From the NCBI GenBank assembly GCA_947473805.1, contig CANJGB010000010.1, forward strand, positions 1 through 64,000: a stretch of 64,000 nucleotides of DNA, written 5' to 3'. Positions 50,765 to 60,559 of the stretch are shown here, piece after piece. Numbering within the stretch: position 1 is the first letter of the stretch; the number at the start of each line of letters is the position of its first letter. Position numbers and translations under genes: made by a program. The notes below the pieces were generated by a model. That model had not been told where the DNA came from and did no database searches. It saw nothing but the letters and a program-made list of their open reading frames with translations. This stretch comes from Alphaproteobacteria bacterium. Lineage in GTDB: Bacteria > Pseudomonadota > Alphaproteobacteria > Ferrovibrionales > Ferrovibrionaceae.

Positions 50765-51816
50765 CGGCGCCATTTGATATTGCCGGTCGGCAGATCGGGA
50801 TTGGGCACCCGCCATACGTAATCGCCGAGATGTCTGCCAACCACAATGGCGATATCAGGCGCGCCTACGATTTGCTGGAAGCGGCGAAAAAGGCTGGCGC
50901 CGACGCCGTCAAGTTGCAGACTTATACTGCGGACACGATGACGATCGATCATGCCGGCCGGGAATTCACTATCGAGGGCGGTCTGTGGGACGGGCGGCAG
51001 TTGTACGACCTCTATACCGAGGCATCGACTCCGTGGGAGTGGCATCGGCAATTGTTCGAGCGGGGGCGCGCTCTCGGACTGCACGTCTTCAGCACGCCCT
51101 TCGACTCGACGGCGGTGGATTTTCTCGAGGAACTGCAGGCTCCGGCATACAAGATCGCCTCGTTTGAACTGCTCGACCTGCCACTCATTCAACGTGTTGC
51201 GGCTACCGGCAAACCCATCATCATGTCGACCGGGATGGCCGACCGCGCCGAAATCGCCGAGGCCGTCGCCGCGGCGAGAACTGCGGGCGCCACTAGTCTG
51301 GCTCTATTGCACTGCGTCAGTGGCTATCCGGCGCCCGTGGAAGAGGCCAACCTGCGTACCATCGCTGACATGACGGCTGCGTTTGGCTGTACTGTCGGCC
51401 TGTCGGACCATACGCTTGGATCGGATGTCGCGATCGCCGCAGTGGCTGTTGGTGCGTCGATGATCGAGAAACATGTAACGCTGGCGCGCGCCGATGGTGG
51501 GCCGGACTCCGCCTTTTCACTCGAGCCCGACGAACTCGCGCGTCTTTGCGGCGGTGTCGCTACGGCATGGCGGTCGCTTGGCTACGTTACCTATGAGCGG
51601 CAACCAAGCGAGGTGCAGAATCTGCAGTTCCGTCGCTCCATTTATGTAGTCGAGGATATCCGGGCCGGTGAGACATTGAGCGAACGTAATGTGCGCGCGA
51701 TCCGCCCCGGGTTCGGGCTGCCGCCGAAGCATATGCCCGACCTTCTGGGTCGGGTTGCAGAAGTCGATATTAAGCGCGGCACGGCGATGCGTTTCGAATT
51801 TCTCAAGCCGAGATAA
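50761..51816 (+). CDS. pseI: Pseudaminic acid synthase, PseI (NeuB family)
   Basis: 351 residues. YVIAEMSANHNGDIRRAYDLLEAA, AVKLQTYTADTMT, FSTPFDSTAVDFLE, KIASFELLDLPLI and GLSDHTLGSDVAIAAVA are strongly PseI-like, with a C-terminal SAF/antifreeze-like domain (RSIYVVEDIRAGETLSERNVRAIRPG). It condenses the PseG product with phosphoenolpyruvate to pseudaminic acid. Overlaps the deacetylase by ATGA. Confidence 0.93.
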   Translation: MTAPFDIAGRQIGIGHPPYVIAEMSANHNGDIRRAYDLLEAAKKAGADAVKLQTYTADTMTIDHAGREFTIEGGLWDGRQLYDLYTEASTPWEWHRQLFERGRALGLHVFSTPFDSTAVDFLEELQAPAYKIASFELLDLPLIQRVAATGKPIIMSTGMADRAEIAEAVAAARTAGATSLALLHCVSGYPAPVEEANLRTIADMTAAFGCTVGLSDHTLGSDVAIAAVAVGASMIEKHVTLARADGGPDSAFSLEPDELARLCGGVATAWRSLGYVTYERQPSEVQNLQFRRSIYVVEDIRAGETLSERNVRAIRPGFGLPPKHMPDLLGRVAEVDIKRGTAMRFEFLKPR

Positions 51817-51834
51817 GTGAAGGGGACCGTTGCC

Positions 51835-53112
51835 GTGAGCAAGCTTGCGCTGCTGGGTGGGCCATCTTCCGTGACCGCACCGCTTCCGTTGTTCCGGACT
51901 ATCGGAAGGCGCGAGCGTGAGTTGGTAAACGAGGTGCTCGACAATGGACTTTTGTCGGGCTTTTTCGGATCTTGGAGTCCCGAGTTCTACGGCGGCGCCA
52001 TGGTGCGTCGGCTGGAGGAGCACTGGGCGACCATGTTCGGCGCCCGTCACGCCGTGTCCATGAATTCCGCGACGTCCGGGCTAATTGCGGCAATGGGGGC
52101 AATAGGCATTGGGCCCGGGGACGAGGTAATCGTCCCGCCGTACACCATGTCGGCAACCGCTATCGCGCCGCTTTTCTACGGCGGGATTCCCGTGTTCGCT
52201 GACATCGAGGCACAGACCTTTTGCCTAGATCCGGCAAAGGTTGCGGCGCTAGTAAGTCCGCGTACTAAGGCGATCATTGCCGTGAACCTGTTCGGCCACC
52301 CGGCGCCGCTTGCCGAGTTGCGCGCGCTTGCCGACAAGCATGGAATCTCCCTGGTCGAAGACAACGCGCAGGGCATTCTGGCGCGGGAGAGCGGGCGGTA
52401 TGCCGGCACCATTGGGCACATCGGGGTTTTCAGCCTGAATGTGCACAAGCATATCCAGGCCGGCGAGGGCGGCATCTGCACGACTGACGACCCCGCGCTG
52501 GCGTTGCGCCTGCAGGCGATCAGGAACCACGGCGAGAACGTGGTGAATGCCGCCGGCATCACCGACTTGACCAACATGGTGGGTTTCAATTTCCGTATGA
52601 CCGAACTATCGGCCGCGGTCGGCCTTGCCCAGCTTGAAAAGGTCGAGGACCTGGTCGCCGGACGCCAGGCGCTTGCTCGCGATTTGAGCGCAGGTCTAAC
52701 CGGCCTCCCCGGCGTTACGCCGCCAGAGGTCCGCGCCGGCTGCGAGCACGTATATTATGTTCTGGCCTTGCGCATCGACGAAGGCGCACTCGGGTTGAGC
52801 CGAGACCTGTTCGTGAAGGCGGTTGAGGCCGAGGGCATTCCCCTCTACGCCGGCTACATCAACCCGCTCTACCGGCTGCCCATGTTTCAGCAGCGCATTG
52901 CCATTGGGGGCGGTGGTTTTCCGTTTAGTCTCGATCCAGGCAGAACCTATGCGGACGGCCTGTGCCCGGTGACCGAGCGCATGCATGATGAGCAGTTCGT
53001 CGGCTACGAAATCTGCGCCTACGATCCGACGCCCGAACAGGTGGCCCAGATGGTGGCCGGCGTTCGGAAAGTGGTCGAGAACCGCCGCGAATTGAGTGAG
53101 CGGGCCGCCTGA
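51835..53112 (+). CDS. DegT/DnrJ/EryC1-family aminotransferase
   Basis: 425 residues. KLALLGGPSSVTAPLPLF, NSATSGLIAAMGAIGIGPGD, VEDNAQGILA and the Schiff-base Lys in FSLNVHKHIQAGEGG. GTG 51835 is chosen because AAGGGG lies about ten bases upstream; GTG 51817 would add six residues. A second DegT-type enzyme besides PseC, so either another amino sugar is made or an alternative position is aminated. Followed by an SpsF-type gene, the same partnership as in the upstream fusion. Confidence 0.85.
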   Translation: MSKLALLGGPSSVTAPLPLFRTIGRRERELVNEVLDNGLLSGFFGSWSPEFYGGAMVRRLEEHWATMFGARHAVSMNSATSGLIAAMGAIGIGPGDEVIVPPYTMSATAIAPLFYGGIPVFADIEAQTFCLDPAKVAALVSPRTKAIIAVNLFGHPAPLAELRALADKHGISLVEDNAQGILARESGRYAGTIGHIGVFSLNVHKHIQAGEGGICTTDDPALALRLQAIRNHGENVVNAAGITDLTNMVGFNFRMTELSAAVGLAQLEKVEDLVAGRQALARDLSAGLTGLPGVTPPEVRAGCEHVYYVLALRIDEGALGLSRDLFVKAVEAEGIPLYAGYINPLYRLPMFQQRIAIGGGGFPFSLDPGRTYADGLCPVTERMHDEQFVGYEICAYDPTPEQVAQMVAGVRKVVENRRELSERAA

Positions 53113-53113
53113 A

Positions 53114-53857
53114 ATGCAGCGTGTCGTCGCCAGCATAGAGGCTCGCATGGGTTCGTCGCGTTTTCCGGGCAAGGTCTTGGCCGATGTCGGCGGCCGGGCC
53201 GCGCTCGATCACCTGCTGGATCGCCTGCGGGCCTGTCAGCGTTTGGATGACATTGTACTGGCGACCACAACCGATGCCCGCGACGACGCACTGGAAACCT
53301 GGGCGGCGCGCGTTGGTGTCGCCTGTTTTCGCGGCAGCGAGGATGATGTATTGGCTCGTGTGGTCGGCGCCCAACGCCTGGTAGGCGGCGAGGTTGTGGT
53401 CGAAGTGACCGGTGATTGCACATTGCTTTGTCCCGAGATTATCGATCTCGGCGTCGATACTTTCTTCGCTAACCGCTGTGACGTGGTGAGCAACTGCGGC
53501 GCGGTGCAGACCTTTCCCATGGGGGCCGATGTACAGGTCTTTCCGCTGGCGCTGCTGGAGGAGGTCGAGCGTACCATCACAGATCCGGCTGTCCGCGAGC
53601 ATGTTTCGTTGCACTTCTACCGGCATCCGGAGCGTTACCGGATTCACTACTTGCTGGCGCCCGCACCCTGGCGGGAGCCATCGTGGCGCCTACAACTCGA
53701 CTATCCCGAGGATCTTGTTTTTATTAACGCTGTCTACGCCGCGCTTGTCCCGGATCACGGGCCGGTATTCGGTTTGGCGGAGATCGTTGGCCTTTTGCGC
53801 CGCCGGCCGGAACTTCTCGCGATCAATGCCCACTGTCAGGAAACCGTGGTGCAGTGA
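53114..53857 (+). CDS. SpsF-type cytidylyltransferase (candidate CMP-nonulosonate synthetase)
   Basis: 247 residues. ASIEARMGSSRFPGKVLADVGG, FRGSEDDVLARVVGA and EVTGDCTLLCPEIIDLG are homologous to the N-terminal half of the upstream fusion protein and to SpsF/CMP-sugar synthetases. No separate PseF is seen, so this enzyme or the fused copy is the best candidate to make CMP-pseudaminic acid. ATG 53114 starts two bases after the previous stop. Confidence 0.82.
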   Translation: MQRVVASIEARMGSSRFPGKVLADVGGRAALDHLLDRLRACQRLDDIVLATTTDARDDALETWAARVGVACFRGSEDDVLARVVGAQRLVGGEVVVEVTGDCTLLCPEIIDLGVDTFFANRCDVVSNCGAVQTFPMGADVQVFPLALLEEVERTITDPAVREHVSLHFYRHPERYRIHYLLAPAPWREPSWRLQLDYPEDLVFINAVYAALVPDHGPVFGLAEIVGLLRRRPELLAINAHCQETVVQ

Positions 53858-54852
53858 CCAAGCCTTTAGTCGCGGCGCTGGTCGGGTGCGGAAAAATGGG
53901 CGCGACATATGTCGATGACCCACTGCTTAAAAGCTATTTCCGCTATGCCTCGCATGCCGAGGTTCTGTCGGCCCATCCACAAATCGACTGGCGCGCCGCC
54001 GTCGATATAGACGCGGAAAGTGCCAAGTCCGTTGCAACCCGCTGGAATGTTCCGGAATGGTCGATACGTGCAGCCGACCTGCCGTCGCGCGATGAGATCA
54101 CGTTTGCGGTCCTCGCGGTTCCGCCCGGACAACGGCGCGCGGTGCTCGAGCAACTGCCAGCACTCCGCGCCATCATCCTTGAAAAGCCCTTGGATGACGA
54201 TGATCTGCTCGACTTGTGCGCACGGCGGGGCATCGCAGTACAGGTCAACCTGCTTCGCCGCGCCGACCGAACCTGCCGTGAACTGGCCGCCGGTGGGCTT
54301 GCCGCCCGGATCGGCCTGCCGCAGGCCGCATCGGTTTTCTATGGCAACGGCATTTGCAACAACGGTATCCACATGATGGACCTTGTGCGCATGCTTCTGG
54401 GCGAGGTCGAGTTGGTTTCTGCGCTGGGGCCGGGTGTCAAAACAGGGCCGGTCGTCGGCGACATCCAAGTTCCCTTCGCTTGCCGCATGGCTAGCGGCCT
54501 CGTCGTTACAGGTCATCCGCTGGACTTCGGGTTCTACCGCGAAAATGCGCTCGAGATCTGGGGCGACAACGGCTGGCTTGGGCTTGTGCTCGAAGGTCTG
54601 CAGTTGCATATGGCTCCCCGCCTTTCCAGTCGGACAACTTCCCGTGCAAGTGAATTGTCCAGGGATGCTTCGACGGTTGAGGCGACCGGCCTCGGAGAGG
54701 CCTTGTACGACATGCACGACAGCTTGATACGCCATGTGGATGAAGGCGCGCCATTGTTGTCGCCCGCGTCTTCTGCGGTGTGCAGTACTGCCGTCGTCCA
54801 CGCCATAGTCCGCTCAGCCCGAATGGGTGGCGGTTGGATAAAGCCGAATTGA
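53854..54852 (+). CDS. Gfo/Idh/MocA-like oxidoreductase
   Basis: 332 residues. AALVGCGKMGATYVDDP is a modified Rossmann start; AVLAVPPGQRRAVLEQ, IILEKPLDDD and GNGICNNGIHMMDLVRMLLG follow the family plan. GTG 53854 overlaps the SpsF stop (GTGA). Fifth member of this family in the two glycan operons counting both strands is not reached (four seen), implying several keto-sugar redox steps. Substrate unknown. Confidence 0.78.
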   Translation: MTKPLVAALVGCGKMGATYVDDPLLKSYFRYASHAEVLSAHPQIDWRAAVDIDAESAKSVATRWNVPEWSIRAADLPSRDEITFAVLAVPPGQRRAVLEQLPALRAIILEKPLDDDDLLDLCARRGIAVQVNLLRRADRTCRELAAGGLAARIGLPQAASVFYGNGICNNGIHMMDLVRMLLGEVELVSALGPGVKTGPVVGDIQVPFACRMASGLVVTGHPLDFGFYRENALEIWGDNGWLGLVLEGLQLHMAPRLSSRTTSRASELSRDASTVEATGLGEALYDMHDSLIRHVDEGAPLLSPASSAVCSTAVVHAIVRSARMGGGWIKPN

Positions 54853-55958
54853 ACGGAAAAAAACTGCTCGGCTTCGTCGAAGATCCTGGCGCCGCCAATT
54901 GGTTTGTTCCTCTCGCCCCTGCTTTGCGGGCGAGGGGCTACGACCTCGACCTTTGTGGCGCCGGAACCGCCTTGGCGTATCTGGCCGAACGTGAGACGCC
55001 TGTGCGGGACGCCGACGGGGCATCGATCATGCAATCGATCAGCGAAGGCAGCTACGCGGCGTTGCTGGTCGGAACCGCGGAGAACCCGGATACTCTGGGC
55101 CATCGGCTGGTTGATACGGCGCGCGCTTGTACATTGCCGAGCATTGGAATTATCGACCTCGCAGTAAATGCCGCCCACCGTTTTCGCGGGAATGGCGGTC
55201 GACCGCTGGAGCACGCCCCCGACTTTCTTGTCGTCCCCGACCGAGAGGCTGCGTCGGCCTTTAGCGCCCTTGGATTTGCGGTCAATAGAATCGCGACAGT
55301 GGGGCAGGTTCACTTGGAATCGATTCTAAGATCGGCGAAATCTATCTCACCCATGAGGCGCGCGAAGGCGCGTCAGTTTGCAGCGCCAGGCATTCCCGCG
55401 GATCGTCCTCTCTGGGTATTTGTATCCGAGGTGGGCTATGCTTTCGATGATCCCCATGATGCCAGCGGAGCGGATTTCAGCTTGCGCGGACGGGGCAATA
55501 CTCATTACCGAACGGCTGTGGTCCTCGAAGAACTTATCGAGGTGATGAAAGAATTAGATCCGGCCCCGTGGCTGGTCGTGCGCCTGCACCCCAAGAACAA
55601 GAGGGTGGAATTTGACCTCTATCGCAGTGAAATCCAGGGCCTGAGCCAATTTGGAGATCCAGTCCCACTCATCATGGCGGCTGATGCCGTTGTTGGTATG
55701 ACGTCGATGCTGATGGAAGAAGCAGCCGCGCTCGGGCGCCCGACCTTGTCGATTTTGCCCCGTCCAGCCGAACGCGATTGGCTTCCGGGACTGGCTGACG
55801 GAAAAATACCGGTCGCAACGACGCGAGAAGAAGTGCGGATGGCAGTCGCCGAACTGGCCCGCCGCACGCCTTCGCTCGCGACCAGTTTCGATGGCGCACT
55901 CGACAATGCAGTGTCGGCGATTTCTGCGGTCGTTTCACTTGGCGAGTTGCCACGATGA
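54849..55958 (+). CDS. GT-B-like protein of surface glycan synthesis
   Basis: 369 residues. KLLGFVEDPGAANWFVPLAPALRARGY opens a Rossmann-like half and VVRLHPKNKRVEFD...AADAVVGMTSMLMEEAAALGRPTLSILP closes it, the pattern of GT-B enzymes and UDP-GlcNAc-epimerase-like folds (RxHPK then S-x-x-x-EA-ALG-P). Start TTG 54849 overlaps the previous stop. Could be a glycosyltransferase or a nucleotide-sugar-binding protein; the donor is not evident. Confidence 0.65.
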   Translation: MNGKKLLGFVEDPGAANWFVPLAPALRARGYDLDLCGAGTALAYLAERETPVRDADGASIMQSISEGSYAALLVGTAENPDTLGHRLVDTARACTLPSIGIIDLAVNAAHRFRGNGGRPLEHAPDFLVVPDREAASAFSALGFAVNRIATVGQVHLESILRSAKSISPMRRAKARQFAAPGIPADRPLWVFVSEVGYAFDDPHDASGADFSLRGRGNTHYRTAVVLEELIEVMKELDPAPWLVVRLHPKNKRVEFDLYRSEIQGLSQFGDPVPLIMAADAVVGMTSMLMEEAAALGRPTLSILPRPAERDWLPGLADGKIPVATTREEVRMAVAELARRTPSLATSFDGALDNAVSAISAVVSLGELPR

Positions 55959-56656
55959 ACAAGATCGGTGTGCTTGGAACGTGGGATGGTATCCTCCTGG
56001 GCCATTTCGTGCAGGCCTTACTCGATGCCGGTGTCGGCATTGATTGCATTCTGCTTGATTCCAAACCGACATCCCCGCGAGATTTCTCGATTCATGAAGA
56101 GAGGACCCGTGGTGCGTTGCCGCCCATTTCCCTTCATGAGTTTGCCAGTGCGCACATTCCCTGTTTTCCGGTCGAGGATCACAATGGTCGCGTGGCGGTC
56201 GATATCGTATGCGAACGTGGGCTGGACATTCTGGTGAATGGTGGGACGCCTCGGATCTTGCGGACGGAAATGCTCACCGCGCCGTCATTGGGAGTCGTTA
56301 ACTGCCACCCGGGGCTTTTGCCCAGCTATCGCGGTGCGAGCTGCGTAGAATGGGCCCTTTTCAATGGCGACCCGGTCGGTAACAGCATACACTTGATGTC
56401 TGCCGGTATCGATGAAGGTAAGCTCCTACGCACAGCTGCCGTGCCGGTTCCGCAAAATGCGTCCTACACGTCAATCCGGATTGCGGTTTATCGCGCCGGC
56501 TTCCGCTTGATGGCCGAGGCTTGCTTGTCCCTTCAGGCTGGAACGGTCACCGAATGCAGTTTCGTGGAGCAGGGTGCCGGACACTACTTTAAGCCGATAG
56601 ATGCCGATTCGATGAAAATCGTCCTCGCGCGCTATCCCGAGGCGAGGCCGGCTTGA
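55955..56656 (+). CDS. Formyltransferase family protein
   Basis: 233 residues. KIGVLGTWDGILLGHFVQALLDAG, NCHPGLLPSYRGASCVEWALFNGD and HLMSAGIDEGKLL give the N-H-D catalytic set and the family loop exactly. Methionyl-tRNA formyltransferase is excluded by length (no tRNA-binding domain) and by context. It is the second formyltransferase in this operon, probably acting on a different amino group. ATGA overlap before, TTGA overlap after. Confidence 0.85.
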   Translation: MNKIGVLGTWDGILLGHFVQALLDAGVGIDCILLDSKPTSPRDFSIHEERTRGALPPISLHEFASAHIPCFPVEDHNGRVAVDIVCERGLDILVNGGTPRILRTEMLTAPSLGVVNCHPGLLPSYRGASCVEWALFNGDPVGNSIHLMSAGIDEGKLLRTAAVPVPQNASYTSIRIAVYRAGFRLMAEACLSLQAGTVTECSFVEQGAGHYFKPIDADSMKIVLARYPEARPA

Positions 56657-57575
56657 TTGCCTCCGCTATCCGCGGCCTGCGCGCCATTATCGGTGACTGG
56701 TTGTGGCTGCGAACCCTGCGACGGCATCATAGCCGTATGGGTCGGGTGGATGCGCCACGCTATACACGTCATCTTGAGCGTTGCCGCGCCATCTCAGGCG
56801 GGGGTTTATCGGTCTTGCCAGCTGATGTCGAGCGTGCGAGGCACTTCTCCGAACGTGGTTTCGTCTCGTTTTCGAGCCTTGAGTTGCTGAAGACAGCGCG
56901 CGCCATCGGTAGCCGTGTGAGAAACTTGGAACAGCAAGGCGAACTGCACTGGCAAAGCAATGGGCGTTTCGAAGGTAATTTGGCGACGACGTTCCCGGAA
57001 CTGGAGACGGTTTTCACTGGTGAGGTGGCCGGATTTGCCAAGGCCTATTACGGTGCCAATTTCCGTATCTACTTTGGCCTTCTTTATAAATCGGAACGCG
57101 TGTTCGACGACCCGCGAGGGTCGCAGTTGTGGCATGCCGACGGCGGCCCGGGGACATGCATCAACCTTATGTTTTTATAAGTGACGCCACCTCCCGGAAC
57201 GGCGCAATGGAATGCTTGCCGTGGAATGAAACCTTGTCTGTCTTCGAACAGGAGAGGGCGGCAATCAGGCGCCAGCGACCTTCTGCGATGGTTCCAGACA
57301 AGGAATCAGAGCGTGATCGGCGATGTGCTTGGTATGCCGCACATATCGATCGAGCCCACGCATCAGAAGTCGTACAGCCGGTGGGCGAGCCTGGCCTGGT
57401 TCTGGCGTTCCGCAACAACCTGTTGCACAAGGGCGGGTTTCCGGAACCTGGCGAGTCGAGGATGGTATTCGTGTTTCATCTTTATCCCGGCGAAACAGCT
57501 TTCGATTTCAAAGACTATGTAAATGGAGGGATGGGCAAAACCGACTCCTATCCTCGTGATCCAGCACAATGGTAG
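56653..57575 (+). pseudogene. PhyH-type Fe(II)/2-oxoglutarate dioxygenase, frameshifted
   Basis: Two overlapping frames make one PhyH-like protein. Frame 1 (56653-57180, 175 residues) ends QLWHADGGPGTCINLMFL just after the iron-binding H161-x-D163. The -1 frame continues at once with ISDATSRNGAMECLPW and later NNLLHKGGFPEPGESRMV, the distal His and the Arg for 2-oxoglutarate. The break is at the T5 run 57172-57176; one more T would restore the frame. This may be a real mutation, a sequencing error in a homopolymer or, less likely, programmed slippage. Start TTG 56653 overlaps the formyltransferase stop. Confidence 0.82.
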
Positions 57576-58921
57576 ATAAGTTGCCCGATATTCGCGTCTT
57601 TGGCAGAGAGTCCGCATGGGACAATGCATGGTTTCCCGCCATGTTTGTCGGCGGTCTTGAGCGTGATGGACTCGAAAGCCGCCTCGCTGGCGTTCTTTTG
57701 GATATATTCAGCGCGTTGAAGCCTGAGTCAATTACGGCGTTGCAACAGGCTGTGACGGAAAGCACCGTCATCGACGATGCCGACAAGGCCGCGCTCGGCG
57801 CCGCGCTGGAGCGGACGCAGCGACAGGCCGAATTCAATGCCCGCTGCTATGCGCGCTCCTCGCCCGAGGACGAGCGGGTCGTGGCATGGCCCAACAATCC
57901 ACGCACCAAGGCAGCAGATCCTGATTTCTACTTCGACATTTTCGAGGATCTGCCCTACCGGGATGTCTATCCGATCCTCACGTCCGCGACCCCGATCGGA
58001 AGTGCGGGCTCGTGCTTTGCATTGCGGATCGCCCATCAACTACAGAGTTGGGGCTACAACTATGTCATCGAAGAAGATGATCTTCCCCCTGGCTTTCCCG
58101 TTGATCGTTTGGCCAGCACGTCCTACCGCATGGCTCCGGCACGCATGGGCACCCTGTTCAATGTGCCGAGCATGCGGCAGATGGTCGAGCGCGCCTTCGG
58201 CGTGATGCAACCGGAAAAAATACTCGTGCAGGACGATCGGCGCCTCGTCGATCCATTTCGAAGCATACAGCCGCTATACAATGATCTGGCCGGATTTTCT
58301 GGGGATTATCAGCAGCACAACGAGGCGCTTCGCAGGGCGTTGCTCAAGTGCGAGGTATTCGTTCTCACGCTTGGTCTCACCGAGGCGTGGCGCTTTGCTC
58401 ATTCAGGTGAGTACGCCAGTCTGTCGCCGTGGCGCATTGATCCATCGCTTTTGCGCCCACACCAGCTCTCGGTCGCGGAGAATGTCGCTGAACTCGAACG
58501 CCTTTTCGAGGTCTACACGAAGTTCCGCCCGGGCATAAAGTTGATTGTCAGTGTTTCGCCAGTGCCGCTTAACAAGACGTTCTCGACCTCACAGCACGTC
58601 GTGGCGGCGAATGCCCTGTCGAAAGCGACGCTGCGCGTTGCAGCGGACGAATTCTGCCGCAACCATTCGGGGCAGGCGTTTTACTTCCCGTCATACGAAG
58701 TCGTTATGTCCTGCACCCGGGAGCCGTGGGAGTCGGATATGCGGCATGTGTCGCCGGCGGCCGTCGAGCGAGTGATGAAGCTTTTTCGACGCATGTTTTT
58801 CGTCGATCAGTCGCATGCCGTCCCCGTTCTCCACCACGATGTTGTCGACACTTCACCCGACGTCATGACGCTCGCAAAAGGCCGGGCGAAGAAATTGCTG
58901 AGAAAATTGGGGCTACGTTGA
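57569..58921 (+). CDS. GSCFA domain protein
   Basis: 450 residues with the signature GSAGSCFALRIA (GSCFA at 147-151) and further family blocks (VLTLGLTEAWRF, VSPVPLNKTF, SKATLRVAADEF, YFPSYEVVMSCTREPWESDMRHVS). The pattern G-S-C...S-P-V-P...D-x-R-H resembles an SGNH-like hydrolase/acyltransferase arrangement with Ser/Cys and a late D-x-x-H. The first 130 residues are family-unassigned. It overlaps the PhyH gene by seven bases. Possible glycan O-acyl transferase or esterase (inference). Confidence 0.85.
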   Translation: MVDKLPDIRVFGRESAWDNAWFPAMFVGGLERDGLESRLAGVLLDIFSALKPESITALQQAVTESTVIDDADKAALGAALERTQRQAEFNARCYARSSPEDERVVAWPNNPRTKAADPDFYFDIFEDLPYRDVYPILTSATPIGSAGSCFALRIAHQLQSWGYNYVIEEDDLPPGFPVDRLASTSYRMAPARMGTLFNVPSMRQMVERAFGVMQPEKILVQDDRRLVDPFRSIQPLYNDLAGFSGDYQQHNEALRRALLKCEVFVLTLGLTEAWRFAHSGEYASLSPWRIDPSLLRPHQLSVAENVAELERLFEVYTKFRPGIKLIVSVSPVPLNKTFSTSQHVVAANALSKATLRVAADEFCRNHSGQAFYFPSYEVVMSCTREPWESDMRHVSPAAVERVMKLFRRMFFVDQSHAVPVLHHDVVDTSPDVMTLAKGRAKKLLRKLGLR

Positions 58922-58954
58922 GCCGATGGCTCAATCCTGCGCCGGAGGATGACA

Positions 58955-60559
58955 ATGCCTGGCGTTGTTGATCGTGTGATCGCGCGAACCGGTGCGGCGG
59001 CACGTAGGCTGATCGTTCCGGCGCGCAACGATCTGCGCCGACAAGTGGAGCAGAAACTTGGCGATCTTGCCGGCGCCGCCGCGCCTGTGGTGACGGGGCC
59101 TGTGTTGATCGATGCCATGTGGGACAACCCGAATTACTGGTTGCGCCTGGCCTTGGCGCGCGCAGCCCTGGGGACGGCGGCGCTGAAGGAAGTCGGCTTG
59201 GTCGGACGGTGGCGTCGTGCTGAATGTGCTGGAACATTGCGGCGGTTCGGCATCGAGGTGACAGGGCCGGAGGCGTTCGACCTCGCGGACGACTTCGCTG
59301 TCGCCGCGCGCGCGCTGGTCACGCCCCTGCGGGAGGTTAGCGAAATCCTAGGCTGGCAACTGCCTGAAGAGTTTCCGGCAGCGATTTTTTATGACGCGAT
59401 CCTGAAGCGCCAGCGTGCCGCGATGGTCGACATCCGTGATCCTAATCTCGTCAGGCATGTGGCTGAGGGGCTGGAGGCTATCGCCCTCGCGGTTCGAGTC
59501 ATCGGCGACGTCGCGCCCGGCCTGGTTTTGCTCAGCCATGCCGTCAATTTTCACTACGCCGCTCTTGCATGGGTCGCCGCGCGCCACGGTATCCCTGTCA
59601 TTGTGCTGTTCGGCAACTACGGCACGCCGCGTTTCTGGCGCATCAGCAAGCCTGCCGACGTGTTTGAGTGTGTCGATCGCCCTTATGAACCGGATATCGC
59701 CGCGTTGACGCCCGCTGGCGCTGATATGCTCGCGTCCCGCGGGCGGCAATACCTCGAGCGCCGCCGCGGCGGCCAGACCCGTGACCTGGGCGCCCAGCAA
59801 GCCTTTGCGCTGCGGCGCGGGCTGGTGGACCGGGACACAATGGCGTCGCGGTTTGGCCGTTCGCGCGACGTGCAGATCGTCGCGGTTTACGCCTCTAACT
59901 GGTTCGATTTTCCGCATGCCTGCGGTATGACGCAATTTCGCGACTTTCTGGACTGGCTCGATGCGACAGTCTCGGTCGCCAAGCAGAACACGGACGTCAA
60001 CTGGCTATTCAAACCGCATCCCTGCGATGAATGGTACGGCGGGATCACCTTGAAGGATCTGCTGCCTGGCGACATAGCTCCGCATATCAGGTTGGCCGAG
60101 CCTGACTGGAACGGTGCCGCGGTGACGGACGCCGTCGACGCCATCGTCACCTATCATGGCACGGTGGGAATCGAGGCAGCGGCGATCGGCAAGCCCGTGC
60201 TCGCGGCGGACCGCGGCTGGTATGACGATTGTGGCTTCGTCTTTCGGCCGTTGAATCGTCAGGCCTATCTGGCTGCGTTGGGCGGAGAATGGTGGCGAGG
60301 CATTGATCTTGCTCATGCCCGCCGGCGTGCCGAAATATTCGCCGGTTGGTATTTCGAGCCACCAAATTGGCAGGATGGCTTCGTCACCGGTGACGATTCG
60401 GAGCAGTTCGGCCTTTATCAGGGTCACATACAGGTGCTGGCCCGGAACGGTCCGGAGATTGCGCGCGAGGTGGCGCTGCTACGTGAATGGTATGCTTCCG
60501 GCCAGCCATTTTATCATACCTATAAGGTAGGCGCCTGGGTGCGCGGTGGGTGTTCGTGA
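58955..60559 (+). CDS. Capsule-biosynthesis-like GT-B protein
   Basis: 534 residues. The second half (NWLFKPHPCDEWYGG, VDAIVTYHGTVGIEAAAIGKPVLAADRGWY) is the capsular-polysaccharide/GT-B signature. The first half contains PVLIDAMWDNPNYWLRLALARAALG and LLSHAVNFHYAALAWVAARHGIPVIVL. GGAGG sits six bases before ATG 58955; an ATG at 58949 is too close. Likely a cytosolic glycosyltransferase acting before export by the ABC transporter encoded next, with which it overlaps (GTGA). Confidence 0.75.
   Translation: MPGVVDRVIARTGAAARRLIVPARNDLRRQVEQKLGDLAGAAAPVVTGPVLIDAMWDNPNYWLRLALARAALGTAALKEVGLVGRWRRAECAGTLRRFGIEVTGPEAFDLADDFAVAARALVTPLREVSEILGWQLPEEFPAAIFYDAILKRQRAAMVDIRDPNLVRHVAEGLEAIALAVRVIGDVAPGLVLLSHAVNFHYAALAWVAARHGIPVIVLFGNYGTPRFWRISKPADVFECVDRPYEPDIAALTPAGADMLASRGRQYLERRRGGQTRDLGAQQAFALRRGLVDRDTMASRFGRSRDVQIVAVYASNWFDFPHACGMTQFRDFLDWLDATVSVAKQNTDVNWLFKPHPCDEWYGGITLKDLLPGDIAPHIRLAEPDWNGAAVTDAVDAIVTYHGTVGIEAAAIGKPVLAADRGWYDDCGFVFRPLNRQAYLAALGGEWWRGIDLAHARRRAEIFAGWYFEPPNWQDGFVTGDDSEQFGLYQGHIQVLARNGPEIAREVALLREWYASGQPFYHTYKVGAWVRGGCS

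Noticed and set aside
57172-57178. Programmed -1 frameshift at TTTTTA
   Set aside because: The heptamer is G TTT TTA rather than a homopolymeric slippery site and no downstream stimulatory structure is evident, so mutation, phase variation or sequencing error is more likely.
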